A stretch of 64,000 nt of DNA from Nitrospira sp. (GTDB taxonomy: Bacteria; Nitrospirota; Nitrospiria; Nitrospirales; Nitrospiraceae), in NCBI GenBank assembly GCA_024331045.1, contig JANDJC010000001.1, positions 1 to 64,000 on the forward strand, written 5' to 3'. Shown one piece after another: positions 8,992 to 17,140 of this stretch; the stretch's first letter is position 1, and every line of letters starts with the position of its first letter. The notes under the pieces were generated by a model, which worked only from the letters and a program-made list of their open reading frames with translations, made no database searches and was not told the DNA's origin. Position numbers and translations under genes: made by a program.

Positions 8992-9582
8992 CTATTTCAC
9001 TTCCAACGTCCCTCGCTTGGGCCATGCTACCATGATCGTGCGCGGTCCCTTTTCGCTATCGGCCAGCAATTTTGTCCGGACTTCGTAAGAATAGATGCCC
9101 GCTGCGGCCTGTTGTTTCCGATGGTCCTGCCCATCCCAGAAGAGCTCAACCGAGAGAGTAGGCCGAGCCGTGACCTCTTCGCCAGGCGGCAGAACCTCAA
9201 CAGGCTGGCGGTGAGTCAGAAAACGCAGCGACGTTTTGGACGGCGAGGTGATCAAGGATGTGACTTCAAGAATGGTCGCACCATCCAGTTCCTTGGGCAG
9301 TTGAACAGTGACCAGAAATTGCAAGGGGCCGTTTCCTGGTTCAAATGGAAGGGGATCAATTTTGAGATCAACGATTTTTAGTTCCGGCTCCGGACGCGGC
9401 GCACGGTCAGGCTTGGGCCAGGCCTCATGGCTCAACATCATCACCATGCCGCAACAGAGACCGAGAACCATCGTCGCCTGCAGAGAGATGCGGCGCAAAA
9501 GAAGAAACGATCGCCCCCTGCGGTGGGTTGGCAGTCGAGGCCTCCACCGTTTGAGCGAGAGCCAAGCCGGAACGGTCTTCAT
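8992..9582 (-). CDS. Hypothetical membrane-anchored or secreted protein
   Basis: About 196 residues if the ATG at 9582 is used; the GTG at 9630 in the ORF track is another option. A basic N-terminus (KRWRPRLPTHRRGRS) precedes one hydrophobic segment (ISLQATMVLGLCCGMVMML), a signal anchor or long signal peptide. The rest looks like a beta-sandwich that would face the periplasm: ELKIVDLKIDPLPFEPGNG, FLVTVQLPKELDGATILEV and IYSYEVRTKLLA, reminiscent of interaction folds. It lies between larB and larC on the opposite strand. I do not recognise a family. Confidence 0.55.
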   Translation of the reverse strand: MKTVPAWLSLKRWRPRLPTHRRGRSFLLLRRISLQATMVLGLCCGMVMMLSHEAWPKPDRAPRPEPELKIVDLKIDPLPFEPGNGPLQFLVTVQLPKELDGATILEVTSLITSPSKTSLRFLTHRQPVEVLPPGEEVTARPTLSVELFWDGQDHRKQQAAAGIYSYEVRTKLLADSEKGPRTIMVAWPKRGTLEVK

Positions 9583-9742
9583 GAGACAAGCAAGGTGGCC
9601 GTTGCGCAAGCGTGCTGATTCGCATAACACAGCGTGTGAAGCCTGTCAACGAGACGACGGAAACAAATTGCCGCGCGCCGCTCGCTTGGGTAAGATGTCC
9701 GCCCGTTCCGCGATGATTTCGCAACGAGAAACCCACAAAGCC

Positions 9743-10993
9743 ATGGAGCGCCATCTACATTTCGACTGTTTTTCCGGCATCAGTGGCGACATGGTACTAG
9801 GCGCGCTCGTCGACGCTGGATTGTCGTGGACGGCCTTGGTGACGGGACTCCGAGGATTGAAGCTCAATGGGTACCGATTGCGACGACGAACCGTGCGACG
9901 GGGAACGGTGAAGGCCACGAAGGTTGACGTGATCGTCCAACGAGGATTCGAGCGTCCCCTTTCCCTTGCTCGCATTCGCCACATTGTGACAGCCGGCGCC
10001 CTGCCGCCGGAGGTCAAGGAACGGAGCCTCGCTGTGTTCCATCGGCTGGCCGAGGCGGAAGCAACGGCTCATCGCTTCGCCGCTCACCGGGTCCAGTTCC
10101 ATGAAGTGGGAGTCTTGGATTCCTTGATCGACGTCGTGGGTTGTATGCTCGGATGCCATTTCCTAAACATCGTCAAGACGACCGCGTCCGCCGTGAACGT
10201 GGGAAGCGGAATGGTGCAGACCGATCATGGACTCTTACCGGTGCCGGGGCCGGCCGTGGCAGTCCTGGCCAAGGGAATTCCCGTCTATTCGGATGGACCA
10301 CGTTGTGAACTGGTCACGCCAACCGGCATCGGCCTGCTACGAACCCTTGTTTCGGATTTTGGTCCCACTCCCCTCATGACCATCACCTCCATCGGGTACG
10401 GCGCCGGTGACCACAACCCAGAACATTGGCCGAACGTGTTGCGCATATTCCTCTCCGAGTCCACAACCGGCAGCCCGCTGGTAGAGCGGGTCATGCAGAT
10501 CGAGACGAATGTGGACGACCTGACGCCACAAGCTTACGAACATGTGATGGACCGTTTGTTTCGCGCGGGGGCCTTGGACGTCGTGCTGACCCCCACCCTC
10601 ATGAAACGGGGCAGGCCAGGCATGATCATCACCTGCCTGGCCTCGCCAGAACGAGCCGACCCTCTGCTCAACGTGTTGTTTAAGGAAACCCCCACGCTCG
10701 GCGTGCGCGTGCAAGAACTGTCCCGCCATGTGCTGCCTCGTCGGATCGTCCCAGTGACGGTCCGCGGGAAGACCGTTCGGATGAAGGTCGCCACGATGAA
10801 AGACGGAACCGAGAAAGCGGCTCCTGAGTATCGCGACTGTCAGGCCATCGCCGACCAGACGGGGCTGCCCCTGCGACAGGTAATGGAGGAAGCCTGTCTC
10901 ACCTATCGGGCCAATCAGAGGGTCGAACGAAATGACGCGCGCCTCTCTCCGTCCCAGCGAAGCCCCCGGAGGGCGAGACGAACCCCCTCATAA
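9743..10993 (+). CDS. larC: Nickel-pincer cofactor biosynthesis protein LarC (nickel insertion)
   Basis: LarC inserts nickel into the pincer nucleotide in a CTP-dependent step. From the ATG at 9743 the protein has 416 residues and starts with the family hallmark HLHFDCFSGISGDM. Other blocks are AHRVQFHEVGVLDSLIDVVG, ELVTPTGIGLLRTL, ETNVDDLTPQAYEHVMDRLF, GALDVVLTPTLMKRGRPG and MKVATMKDGTEKAAPEY. It is one uninterrupted frame, unlike the Lactiplantibacillus gene, where LarC1 and LarC2 are joined by programmed frameshifting. The ORF track runs back to 9308, but that extension is antisense to the previous gene and was discarded. Confidence 0.92.
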   Translation: MERHLHFDCFSGISGDMVLGALVDAGLSWTALVTGLRGLKLNGYRLRRRTVRRGTVKATKVDVIVQRGFERPLSLARIRHIVTAGALPPEVKERSLAVFHRLAEAEATAHRFAAHRVQFHEVGVLDSLIDVVGCMLGCHFLNIVKTTASAVNVGSGMVQTDHGLLPVPGPAVAVLAKGIPVYSDGPRCELVTPTGIGLLRTLVSDFGPTPLMTITSIGYGAGDHNPEHWPNVLRIFLSESTTGSPLVERVMQIETNVDDLTPQAYEHVMDRLFRAGALDVVLTPTLMKRGRPGMIITCLASPERADPLLNVLFKETPTLGVRVQELSRHVLPRRIVPVTVRGKTVRMKVATMKDGTEKAAPEYRDCQAIADQTGLPLRQVMEEACLTYRANQRVERNDARLSPSQRSPRRARRTPS

Positions 10994-11004
10994 GTGTTCG
11001 AAGT

Positions 11005-12012
11005 ATGGAAGCCTTGCTCTATACCCTGTTGTTTCTCGTCTCCATTGCCGTCACACTGGGCGCCTGCGCGTTATTTACCAACGGCATCGAATGGCTCGGC
11101 AAACGATGGGGCTTCGCCGAGGGTGCCGTAGGCAGCATTTTCGCAGCCATCGGCACGACCCTGCCCGAAACGTCCATTCCAATCATTGCCATCTTCTTTG
11201 GAGAAAGCCAGGATGAGGTCGATGTAGGACTCGGCGCCATTCTGGGGGCGCCGTTCATGCTCAGCACCCTGGTCCTCCCCCTGCTGGCGCTTCTGTTGCT
11301 GTTGTACGCCTGGGCGGGAAAACGTACGGCGCGGTTCCATTTGAACTACAGCGAAGTGGTCACCGACCTGGGATTTTTCCTGGTCGGCTACATCATTGCG
11401 TTGGGGTGTATCTACAGTTCATACCGATTGGTTCACCTGATTGCGGCCGTTGTGCTCATCGGTCTCTACGCCTACTACATGAAGCTCAAATTAAGTGCGC
11501 CGGAGGAAGATGGCGCGGGCAGCGAGCTTGAGCCCTTGATCTTCGCCAAGTCCAAGGCGACGCCTCCCCGCTTGATGATCGGATTACAAACGTTGACCGG
11601 CCTCGCCGGGCTGATTTTGGGAGCGCACCTGTTCGTGATGGCGACGGAGTCGATGGCCGGTGCCTTTGACATCTCTCCCTTGTTGCTGGCGCTTCTGATC
11701 GCCCCGCTTGCGACCGAATTGCCCGAGATGTCGAATAGTTTCCTGTGGCTCTATCGCAAGAAGGACCGCCTGGCCGTCGCCAACGTCACGGGCGCGATGG
11801 TGTTTCAAGGAACCATCCCGGTTTCCGTTGGTTTGATCGGCACCGATTGGGTGATTACCGCCTCGGCCAGTTCAACGATGGTGTTGGCGCTGCAAGCGGT
11901 GACGTTTTATCTGCTCCAACTGTTCATCGGCGGCTATTGGCGTGCCTGGCTGCTCGGCAGTGGCTCCTTGATCTACATTGGCTATACGCTGTACCTTGCT
12001 CTTCGTCCCTGA
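11005..12012 (+). CDS. Sodium/calcium exchanger (CaCA superfamily) membrane protein
   Basis: A 335-residue integral membrane protein with about ten predicted helices and the two inverted alpha repeats of the CaCA family: GSIFAAIGTTLPETSIPI in the first half and LIAPLATELPEMSNSFLW in the second. The acidic residues in these repeats (Glu in LPET and LPEM) bind the cation. The central loop (APEEDGAGSELEPLIFAKSK) is cytoplasmic and acidic. It starts 12 bases after larC and ends 9 bases before the pdxA ATG, so it probably belongs to the same transcript. Ion specificity (Ca2+ or another divalent, against Na+ or H+) cannot be read from sequence. Confidence 0.85.
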   Translation: MEALLYTLLFLVSIAVTLGACALFTNGIEWLGKRWGFAEGAVGSIFAAIGTTLPETSIPIIAIFFGESQDEVDVGLGAILGAPFMLSTLVLPLLALLLLLYAWAGKRTARFHLNYSEVVTDLGFFLVGYIIALGCIYSSYRLVHLIAAVVLIGLYAYYMKLKLSAPEEDGAGSELEPLIFAKSKATPPRLMIGLQTLTGLAGLILGAHLFVMATESMAGAFDISPLLLALLIAPLATELPEMSNSFLWLYRKKDRLAVANVTGAMVFQGTIPVSVGLIGTDWVITASASSTMVLALQAVTFYLLQLFIGGYWRAWLLGSGSLIYIGYTLYLALRP

Positions 12013-12021
12013 AGATTGACT

Positions 12022-13080
12022 ATGGTCCCATCACCGCCCAGTACGACAGCCCCGCCCCTGCTTGGCATTACCATGGGGGATCCAGCCGGTATCGGTCCGG
12101 AAATCATCGCCAAGACACTTGCTGACCAACAGATCCTTACGCTTTGCCGACCCATTGTGATCGGATCGGCAACCGTGATGGAACAGACCATAGGACAACT
12201 GCGCCTGCCTCTGACCGTTCACCCGATCAAGGACCCGGCGTCATTTCAACCACTGGACCGCACGGTGGCCGTGCTGGACCCCCTGGACGACTCCTTGGGA
12301 CCGTTTCCGCTAGGCGTCGCTTCAGCCGTCGCTGGCGCCGCTTCGGTTTCTTTTATTAAGAAAGCTGTCGCGTTGGCGCTGACCGGTGCTCTGGACGGCA
12401 TCGTCACTGCGCCAATCAATAAGGAGGCGATTAACTTGGCCGGGTGTCATTACCCTGGCCACACGGAGCTGCTGGCTGACCTGACTCATGCTCAAGAATC
12501 CGGCATGATGATCGTCGGTGGCCCCTTGCGCGTCATGTTCACCACCACCCACCTCGCCATCAAGGATCTCCCAGCCTCCCTCACCCAGGCCAAGATCGAA
12601 CGGGCCATCCGACTGGCCCACTCTGCGCTCATTACTCTGTTTGGGATTAAGACCCCTCGCATTGGCGTCGCGGCACTCAATCCCCATGCGGGCGAACATG
12701 GACTGTTTGGTGACGAGGAAGACCGCGTGATCCTTCCAGCGTCGCAGGCAGCCAGAGCCCAAGGCATCGAGGCTAGCGATCCCCTGCCAGCGGACACCCT
12801 TTTTGGAAAGGCGGCAAAGGGACTCTATGATGCTGTGGTCGCCCTCTATCACGATCAAGGGCTGATTCCGTTAAAACTGGTGGCGTTTGGCCGCTGTGTG
12901 AACCTGACGGTCGGTCTCCCGATCATTAGGACATCCGTCGATCACGGAACGGCATTTGATATCGTGGGGAAAGGCATCGCAGACCACGGTAGCCTGCTCG
13001 AAGCCATCAAGCTGGCCGCGACGATTGCTGCCCACCGCATCTCTTCTCCCCAGAAACAGAAGGAGGTTGTCTCTTCATGA
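12022..13080 (+). CDS. pdxA: 4-hydroxythreonine-4-phosphate dehydrogenase PdxA
   Basis: PdxA oxidises 4-phosphooxy-L-threonine in the DXP-dependent pathway to pyridoxal phosphate. The protein of about 352 residues has GITMGDPAGIGPEI, TAPINKEAINLAG, CHYPGHTELLADLT, GVAALNPHAGEHGLFG, LYHDQGLIPLKL and TSVDHGTAFDI, which carry the metal-binding histidines. I prefer the ATG at 12022 (GAAG seven bases upstream) to the TTG at 12016. The stop overlaps the next small gene by 4 bases. The pdxA-rsmA pairing is conserved in many bacteria. Confidence 0.95.
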   Translation: MVPSPPSTTAPPLLGITMGDPAGIGPEIIAKTLADQQILTLCRPIVIGSATVMEQTIGQLRLPLTVHPIKDPASFQPLDRTVAVLDPLDDSLGPFPLGVASAVAGAASVSFIKKAVALALTGALDGIVTAPINKEAINLAGCHYPGHTELLADLTHAQESGMMIVGGPLRVMFTTTHLAIKDLPASLTQAKIERAIRLAHSALITLFGIKTPRIGVAALNPHAGEHGLFGDEEDRVILPASQAARAQGIEASDPLPADTLFGKAAKGLYDAVVALYHDQGLIPLKLVAFGRCVNLTVGLPIIRTSVDHGTAFDIVGKGIADHGSLLEAIKLAATIAAHRISSPQKQKEVVSS

Positions 13081-13394
13081 GGGATAACAGATCACAAGCC
13101 TTGGCTGTGATCAGGCAACAGCTCGCCGAACTTGACCAGTTGCAGCAGCGAACACTGAGTGACCTCAATACCGTCGCGGGAACCGAGCGGGTCACCCAAT
13201 GGAAGACTAAGACCGCCGCCTTGATAGCCGAAACCGTTGGTCGGCAAGAAGGTTTGGCGTTTGCCGCAATTCAACCCGGTCCGTCCTTTACCAATGATTT
13301 GCTCGAAGAATTCACCGAGTTGGTAGACTGTTACCGCTCTTCCTTGCTGGCCTTGGCTAGCCGCCTCACCCCCTTGTCTCATCTCGGAGGTTAA
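13077..13394 (+). CDS. Small helical protein between pdxA and rsmA, function unknown
   Basis: A 105-residue soluble protein that overlaps the pdxA stop by 4 bases (ATGA) and ends 3 bases before rsmA, so it is clearly part of the operon. The first half is a likely coiled coil (IRQQLAELDQLQQRTLSDLNTV) followed by two more helices (TNDLLEEFTELVDCYRSSLLALASRL). There is no signal peptide and no recognisable motif. Tight coupling on both sides is the best evidence that it is real. Confidence 0.7.
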   Translation: MRDNRSQALAVIRQQLAELDQLQQRTLSDLNTVAGTERVTQWKTKTAALIAETVGRQEGLAFAAIQPGPSFTNDLLEEFTELVDCYRSSLLALASRLTPLSHLGG

Positions 13395-13397
13395 CTG

Positions 13398-14195
13398 GTG
13401 AACGGAACGAGGCCCCCCCCTCCGCTTAAACGCCTGGGCCAGCACTTTCTGATCGATCCCAATATTGCTCGCAACATTGTCTCTCTGGCGGCCCTGGCCC
13501 CTACGGATACAGTGTTGGAGATCGGACCAGGCCGTGGAATTTTAACTGCCGAGCTTTGTCAGGTCGCCGCTCATGTCACGGCCATCGAGATCGACACCCG
13601 CCTTTCCAACTACTTAGCCGAACGATGTGGAACCAGCCCCAACCTCCACCTGGTCTGGGGAGATGCAATGAAGTACCCCTTGGAGCAGCTACCCGTCGGG
13701 ACGGTGGTGGTGGCGAATCTTCCGTACTATCTGTCCACCCCTCTCCTCTTCAGACTGTTGGAACAGCGTGGGCGCTTCTCCCGCATGGTGCTGATGCTGC
13801 AGAAGGAAGTGGTGGACCGCGTGGTGGCCCAACCAGGCACGTCTCACTACGGGATCCTTTCGGTCATGATTCAATACGCAGCAACGGCGACGAAATCCTT
13901 GACTGTCCCGGCCCATTGTTTTCGGCCCCGGCCGGAAGTGGAGTCGGCTGTTCTGCTCTTGCAGATGAAAAGGGATCAGCTCCTCACGGCGGAAGACGAA
14001 CGCCGGTTTGCCTCCTTGGTCAAAGCCGCCTTTGCCCATCGGCGGAAGACCCTCGTTAATTCCCTCAAAAATCAAGGCTACCCCCAGGAGGTAGTGCTGA
14101 GAGCCCTGCGGACGCTGGCCCTTCCTTTGGCAATCCGAGCTGAAGCTCTCTCGATGGAGCAGTTCATTGCATTGGCCCAGTTGCTCCCTCCATAG
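13398..14195 (+). CDS. rsmA: 16S rRNA dimethyladenosine transferase RsmA (KsgA)
   Basis: RsmA dimethylates A1518 and A1519 of 16S rRNA during late small-subunit assembly. The 265-residue protein has the typical opening KRLGQHFLIDPNIARNIV, SAM motif I (VLEIGPGRGILTAEL), motif II region (VTAIEIDTRL), the catalytic NLPYYLSTPLLF (NLPY), and the C-terminal FRPRPEVESAVLLL and FAHRRKTLVNSLKN. The start is a GTG at 13398 placed three bases after the upstream stop, with GGAGG a few bases before it. Confidence 0.95.
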   Translation: MNGTRPPPPLKRLGQHFLIDPNIARNIVSLAALAPTDTVLEIGPGRGILTAELCQVAAHVTAIEIDTRLSNYLAERCGTSPNLHLVWGDAMKYPLEQLPVGTVVVANLPYYLSTPLLFRLLEQRGRFSRMVLMLQKEVVDRVVAQPGTSHYGILSVMIQYAATATKSLTVPAHCFRPRPEVESAVLLLQMKRDQLLTAEDERRFASLVKAAFAHRRKTLVNSLKNQGYPQEVVLRALRTLALPLAIRAEALSMEQFIALAQLLPP

Positions 14196-14234
14196 AGCGC
14201 GCTGAGATCACAATGCTATACTTTAAAAGTATCT

Positions 14235-14591
14235 ATGCGTTGCCCAAAACCCAGAGAGACAAGAAGCCGGCTGGCATGCTGGCTGATGGTGGCAATGGCT
14301 TGCCTCACCGGCTGCGCCGATGAATATGTCATGTTTCACGGAGAGTCCGGCGATCCCATTTTGATTGCGCGCCGTGCCTACTCAGCAGATGCTTGTATCG
14401 AGAAAGTAAAAGCCGACGCCGTTCGCCTCGGCGTTACGTTTCGATACATCCACGTGCGAGGCAATCTGGCTGGCCGTTCACTGCTCTGGCCCCTGGAGCC
14501 GGGCTATGCCTGCGAAGCAGCCATCGGCCCCGAACAGCCACCCTTCGGCGCCTATCCGAACGGGAAGAGGCTTTCTCTAAAGGGCTCCTAA
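14235..14591 (+). CDS. Small lipoprotein
   Basis: 118 residues with a type II signal peptide: basic start, hydrophobic stretch (LACWLMVAMACLTGC) and lipobox LTGC with the modified cysteine near residue 27. The mature part of about 90 residues has a paired-cysteine pattern (DACIEKV and GYACEAA) and no domain I recognise. A TATACT box about 20 bases upstream could give it its own promoter. Likely attached to the outer or inner membrane on the periplasmic side. Confidence 0.6.
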   Translation: MRCPKPRETRSRLACWLMVAMACLTGCADEYVMFHGESGDPILIARRAYSADACIEKVKADAVRLGVTFRYIHVRGNLAGRSLLWPLEPGYACEAAIGPEQPPFGAYPNGKRLSLKGS

Positions 14592-14721
14592 TCGATCGGC
14601 GTGACCTACCATTCTCCACGAGTTCCTTTCGTTTTCCACTGAGCCACTCCACGAGCTGGCCAGAGTGCTGTTCCCACGGATCTCGCCTCCCGCTTGCTTC
14701 AGTCCCAATTACGCCATTGCT

Positions 14722-14749
14722 TTGTTGAGGGAGTCCCTTGGGCTATACT
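14722..14749 (+). promoter_or_regulatory. Candidate sigma70-like promoter for the diguanylate cyclase gene
   Basis: TTGTTG and TATACT are separated by 16 bases, ending about 60 bases before the ATG at 14811. The -10 is near consensus and the -35 is moderate. Sequence match only. Confidence 0.35.
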
Positions 14750-14810
14750 TGCAAGAAAAGAGGTCAGGGCCTGGTTGCTTCCGGCAGGCCTGCGTCCTTT
14801 GAAACGAGCC

Positions 14811-15761
14811 ATGCTGAAAATCTTATTGATTGAGGACAATGAAACCGACGCTCTGCTGACCCAGGACATCTTGGCAGACCAGGACATCTTGGCAGAATGG
14901 AACACCGATCAATTTGAGGTTAAGCGCGTCGCGTGCCTCCACGAGGCCCTTGATCAGATCACCCGTGGCCGCTACGATGCGGTTCTGCTCGATCTCTCCC
15001 TCCCTGATGGATACGGGCTTGCTTTGCTCGAACAAATCCAAGCGGCGAATCCCAGAATCCCCGTGATCGTCCTCAGCGGATTGAGCGATCAAGGCATGGC
15101 GCTTCAGGCCGTCCATGCCGGCGCCCAAGATTATCTCGTTAAGGGACGGTGTCATGGCGAACTGCTGGCCCGATCGATCCGTTACGCCATCGAACGCAAG
15201 CGAGCCGAAGAACGATTGACCTATCTCGCTCAATACGACCAGTTGACGGGCCTCGTCAACCGGACGTTGTTCCGCGACCGGCTGCTTCATGCCATAGCCA
15301 GGAGCAAACGGCTCCAGCAAGGGATCGGCCTCATGCTGCTCGACCTTGATCGTTTCAAGACCGTCAACGATACATGGGGACATGAAGCTGGTGACCAGGT
15401 CCTGCAGGCCGCCGCCGACCGAATCAAAGCCTGCGTGCGCGAAGTCGATACGGTGGCCCGCATGGGCGGCGATGAATTCACAGTCATTGTGGAGGGCCTC
15501 TCTCAAGAAGAAGATCTCGCTCACATCGCCGAACGGATCATCTCATCCATGATCGAGCCGTTTTGTCTGTCATCGGGACAGGCCGTGATCGGCGTCAGCA
15601 TCGGCATGACCGTTTACCCATACGACGACCACGACATCGACGATCTCTTGCGACACGCAGACGCCGCGATGTACCGTGCCAAACAACGGGGCGGCAACTC
15701 CTTTGAGTTCCACGTGGCAGCCCATTCGCTGACTCCTCCCTTCCAGAGCAAACCGCCCTAA
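14811..15761 (+). CDS. Response regulator with GGDEF domain (diguanylate cyclase)
   Basis: 316 residues. An N-terminal receiver domain (about 1-125) has the acidic pair in LLIEDNETD, the phospho-acceptor in YDAVLLDLSLPDG and the conserved lysine in DYLVKGR. A linker helix (IRYAIERKRAEERL) leads to a GGDEF domain (about 150-305) with DQLTGLVNRTLF, DLDRFKTVND, an intact active site ARMGGDEF (219-223) and a product-inhibition RxxD site (REVD) five residues before it. It should make c-di-GMP when phosphorylated. An exact 18-base tandem duplication adds six residues to the first loop/helix of the receiver. The track start at 14694 is too early; the ATG at 14811 matches the receiver start. No partner kinase is adjacent. 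Confidence 0.9.
   Translation: MLKILLIEDNETDALLTQDILADQDILAEWNTDQFEVKRVACLHEALDQITRGRYDAVLLDLSLPDGYGLALLEQIQAANPRIPVIVLSGLSDQGMALQAVHAGAQDYLVKGRCHGELLARSIRYAIERKRAEERLTYLAQYDQLTGLVNRTLFRDRLLHAIARSKRLQQGIGLMLLDLDRFKTVNDTWGHEAGDQVLQAAADRIKACVREVDTVARMGGDEFTVIVEGLSQEEDLAHIAERIISSMIEPFCLSSGQAVIGVSIGMTVYPYDDHDIDDLLRHADAAMYRAKQRGGNSFEFHVAAHSLTPPFQSKPP
14861..14896 (+). repeat. Perfect 18-bp tandem duplication inside the receiver domain
   Basis: The unit ccaggacatcttggcaga occurs twice in a row with no mismatch. It duplicates the peptide DQDILA in frame. The lack of divergence points to a recent event. Confidence 0.9.
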
Positions 15762-16068
15762 TTCTCCTTGTTGCCTGAGCCGGCAGTTTCCACGGCCTTC
15801 TTAACGTTCTCCCTCCACAGCCGGATACTCGCCGATCTTCTGATCCGAACACCCAGTGCTTCGTCGTAGCGTGGAGAGCAGCGTTCCTTAAAAAGGACCC
15901 TCCTGTACAATTCTGTCTCCTTGACCGCCAGTGGAGACCTCCCATCACGAATTGCCGCAAGCAGGAAAGTTAACAGCTGATTTTTTATTAAGATCCTACA
16001 CTGCCAACCTGGTCGGTATTGCGAAGGATTGCTCGTAAGCCTGGAACAATGCACACGGAGGCTCATCC
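15762..16068. other. 307-bp stretch without a convincing gene
   Basis: It lies between the diguanylate cyclase and the broken TPR gene. The minus strand has an open frame (15758-16075, 105 codons) with a plausible lysine/arginine-rich composition, but no ribosome binding site, no recognisable motif and a start inside the neighbouring pseudogene, so I do not call it. I see no terminator with a T-run and no repeat. Confidence 0.4.
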
Positions 16069-16585
16069 ATGGCACACATCATGGTCGGTATTGCCCTGCT
16101 GCTTTCTCTTGTTTTTCACCCGCCGAGGAGGCCGTCGGAGCCTCCGGTCACATGCGTGACACATCACGGCGCCTCGATGACCGAATCATGGAGGAATTCC
16201 AGCAACAGGATTATGAAGCAGCCCTGGCGGGATTTCGGCTGTTCATCGAATTGCACGGCCACTCATCGCTTGCCGCCAATGCCCACTACAATGCCCACTA
16301 AATGCCCACTATTGGATCGGCGAATGCCACCTTCGCAAGAGACGATACCACGAGGCGCTGGATTCCTTTTATAACGTTCTCTCGTTTTATCCGTTCGGTT
16401 CCAAACTTCCCGCTTCGATACTCAAGCCCGGGCACATCTAGGTTAAGTTGGGAGACCATGAAAAGGCCCGCCTGATGTTCGAGCGAGTCATTGATCAGTA
16501 CCCAGACGACCCGGAAGCGGAACAGGCAACAAGAGCCCTTCGGGAGGCGAGCACAGATGGCGCCGATCTCCGGGAGACAGACTAG
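16069..16585 (+). pseudogene. Broken TPR/YbgF-like periplasmic protein
   Basis: Pieces of one protein lie in different frames. Frame 1 from the ATG at 16069 gives a signal peptide (MAHIMVGIALLLSLVFH). The frame then shifts near 16120-16130, and the second frame gives RIMEEFQQQDYEAALAGFRLFIELHG, typical of the C-terminal TPR region of YbgF/CpoB or BamD-like proteins. It hits a stop at 16299-16301 caused by two extra copies of an 11-base unit. The third frame resumes YWIGECHLRKRRYHEALDSF, has an in-frame TAG at 16439, and continues VKLGDHEKARLMFERVIDQYP to a TAG at 16583. Three lesions make a functional product unlikely. The intact ancestor would have been about 165 residues, exported, and probably involved in the cell envelope. 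Confidence 0.75.
16278..16311 (+). repeat. Triplicated 11-base unit that breaks the TPR reading frame
   Basis: aatgcccacta occurs at 16278-16288, 16290-16300 and 16301-16311, with one extra c between the first two. Removing 23 bases restores the NAHYWIGEC reading. This looks like slippage. Confidence 0.85.
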
Positions 16586-16604
16586 ACACCAGATGCCGTT
16601 GTTC

Positions 16605-17120
16605 TTAGAAATCTTCTTCCTGCTCGGCCATGCCGAGGAGGCAAGTCAGTTCCGGGATGCTGTACAAGCGATCCGACCGGACCTTGACGACCTTGATCCC
16701 GGCGGCGGACGCCACTGACTCCACCGTATAGTCACGCTCCCGTTGCATGGCCGTCGATGGCTCCTCATGCAGCAACACCACCAGTTCCACCTTGCGTGAG
16801 CCGGGATGGACCAATACGAAATCGACTTGTGTCACCATAAGACGTTTGAGAACTGGCAACCGATCTTTCCTCAGTCCTTGCACGGATACAAACGCCCAGA
16901 GCGAAAGGCCGGCAAAGACGAGGTACTGATCCCGTACCGCCAACTGCAATTGGTTGTAAAGCGCGCTTTCTTTTTCTGTCAGGAGCGGTAGAGATACCAC
17001 GTTCACGGTGGTCGGCAAGATAAACGGCGGCGGAGCGGCGGCTGGTCGCTTGAACCTGGCAATCAACCACCCGGTGACGGTTATGGCTACAACCGCGCCC
17101 CCTATCACCACATCCTTCAT
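16605..17120 (-). CDS. DUF2726-type protein with N-terminal membrane anchor
   Basis: From the ATG at 17120 the product is 171 residues: one membrane helix (about 2-20, VVIGGAVVAITVTGWLIA), a Pro-rich linker, then a nuclease-like alpha/beta domain resembling DUF2726 (TEKESALYNQLQLAVRDQYLVFAGL, VTQVDFVLVHPGSRKVELVVLL, RDYTVESVASAAGIKVVKV). DUF2726 is related to restriction endonuclease-like folds, but the catalytic residues are not clear here. The track start at 17204 overlaps anmK and was rejected. It follows anmK by 20 bases on the same strand. Confidence 0.7.
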   Translation of the reverse strand: MKDVVIGGAVVAITVTGWLIARFKRPAAAPPPFILPTTVNVVSLPLLTEKESALYNQLQLAVRDQYLVFAGLSLWAFVSVQGLRKDRLPVLKRLMVTQVDFVLVHPGSRKVELVVLLHEEPSTAMQRERDYTVESVASAAGIKVVKVRSDRLYSIPELTCLLGMAEQEEDF

Positions 17121-17140
17121 CGACCGGCTCCTTCTTTTTG

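Noticed and set aside
9308-9742. N-terminal extension of LarC in the ORF track
   Set aside because: It lies antisense to another gene and the family start HLHFDCFSG begins right after the ATG at 9743.
15758-16075. 105-aa minus-strand ORF between the diguanylate cyclase and the TPR pseudogene
   Set aside because: No ribosome binding site, no motif, and its start lies in the pseudogene; not enough to call, though composition is not absurd.
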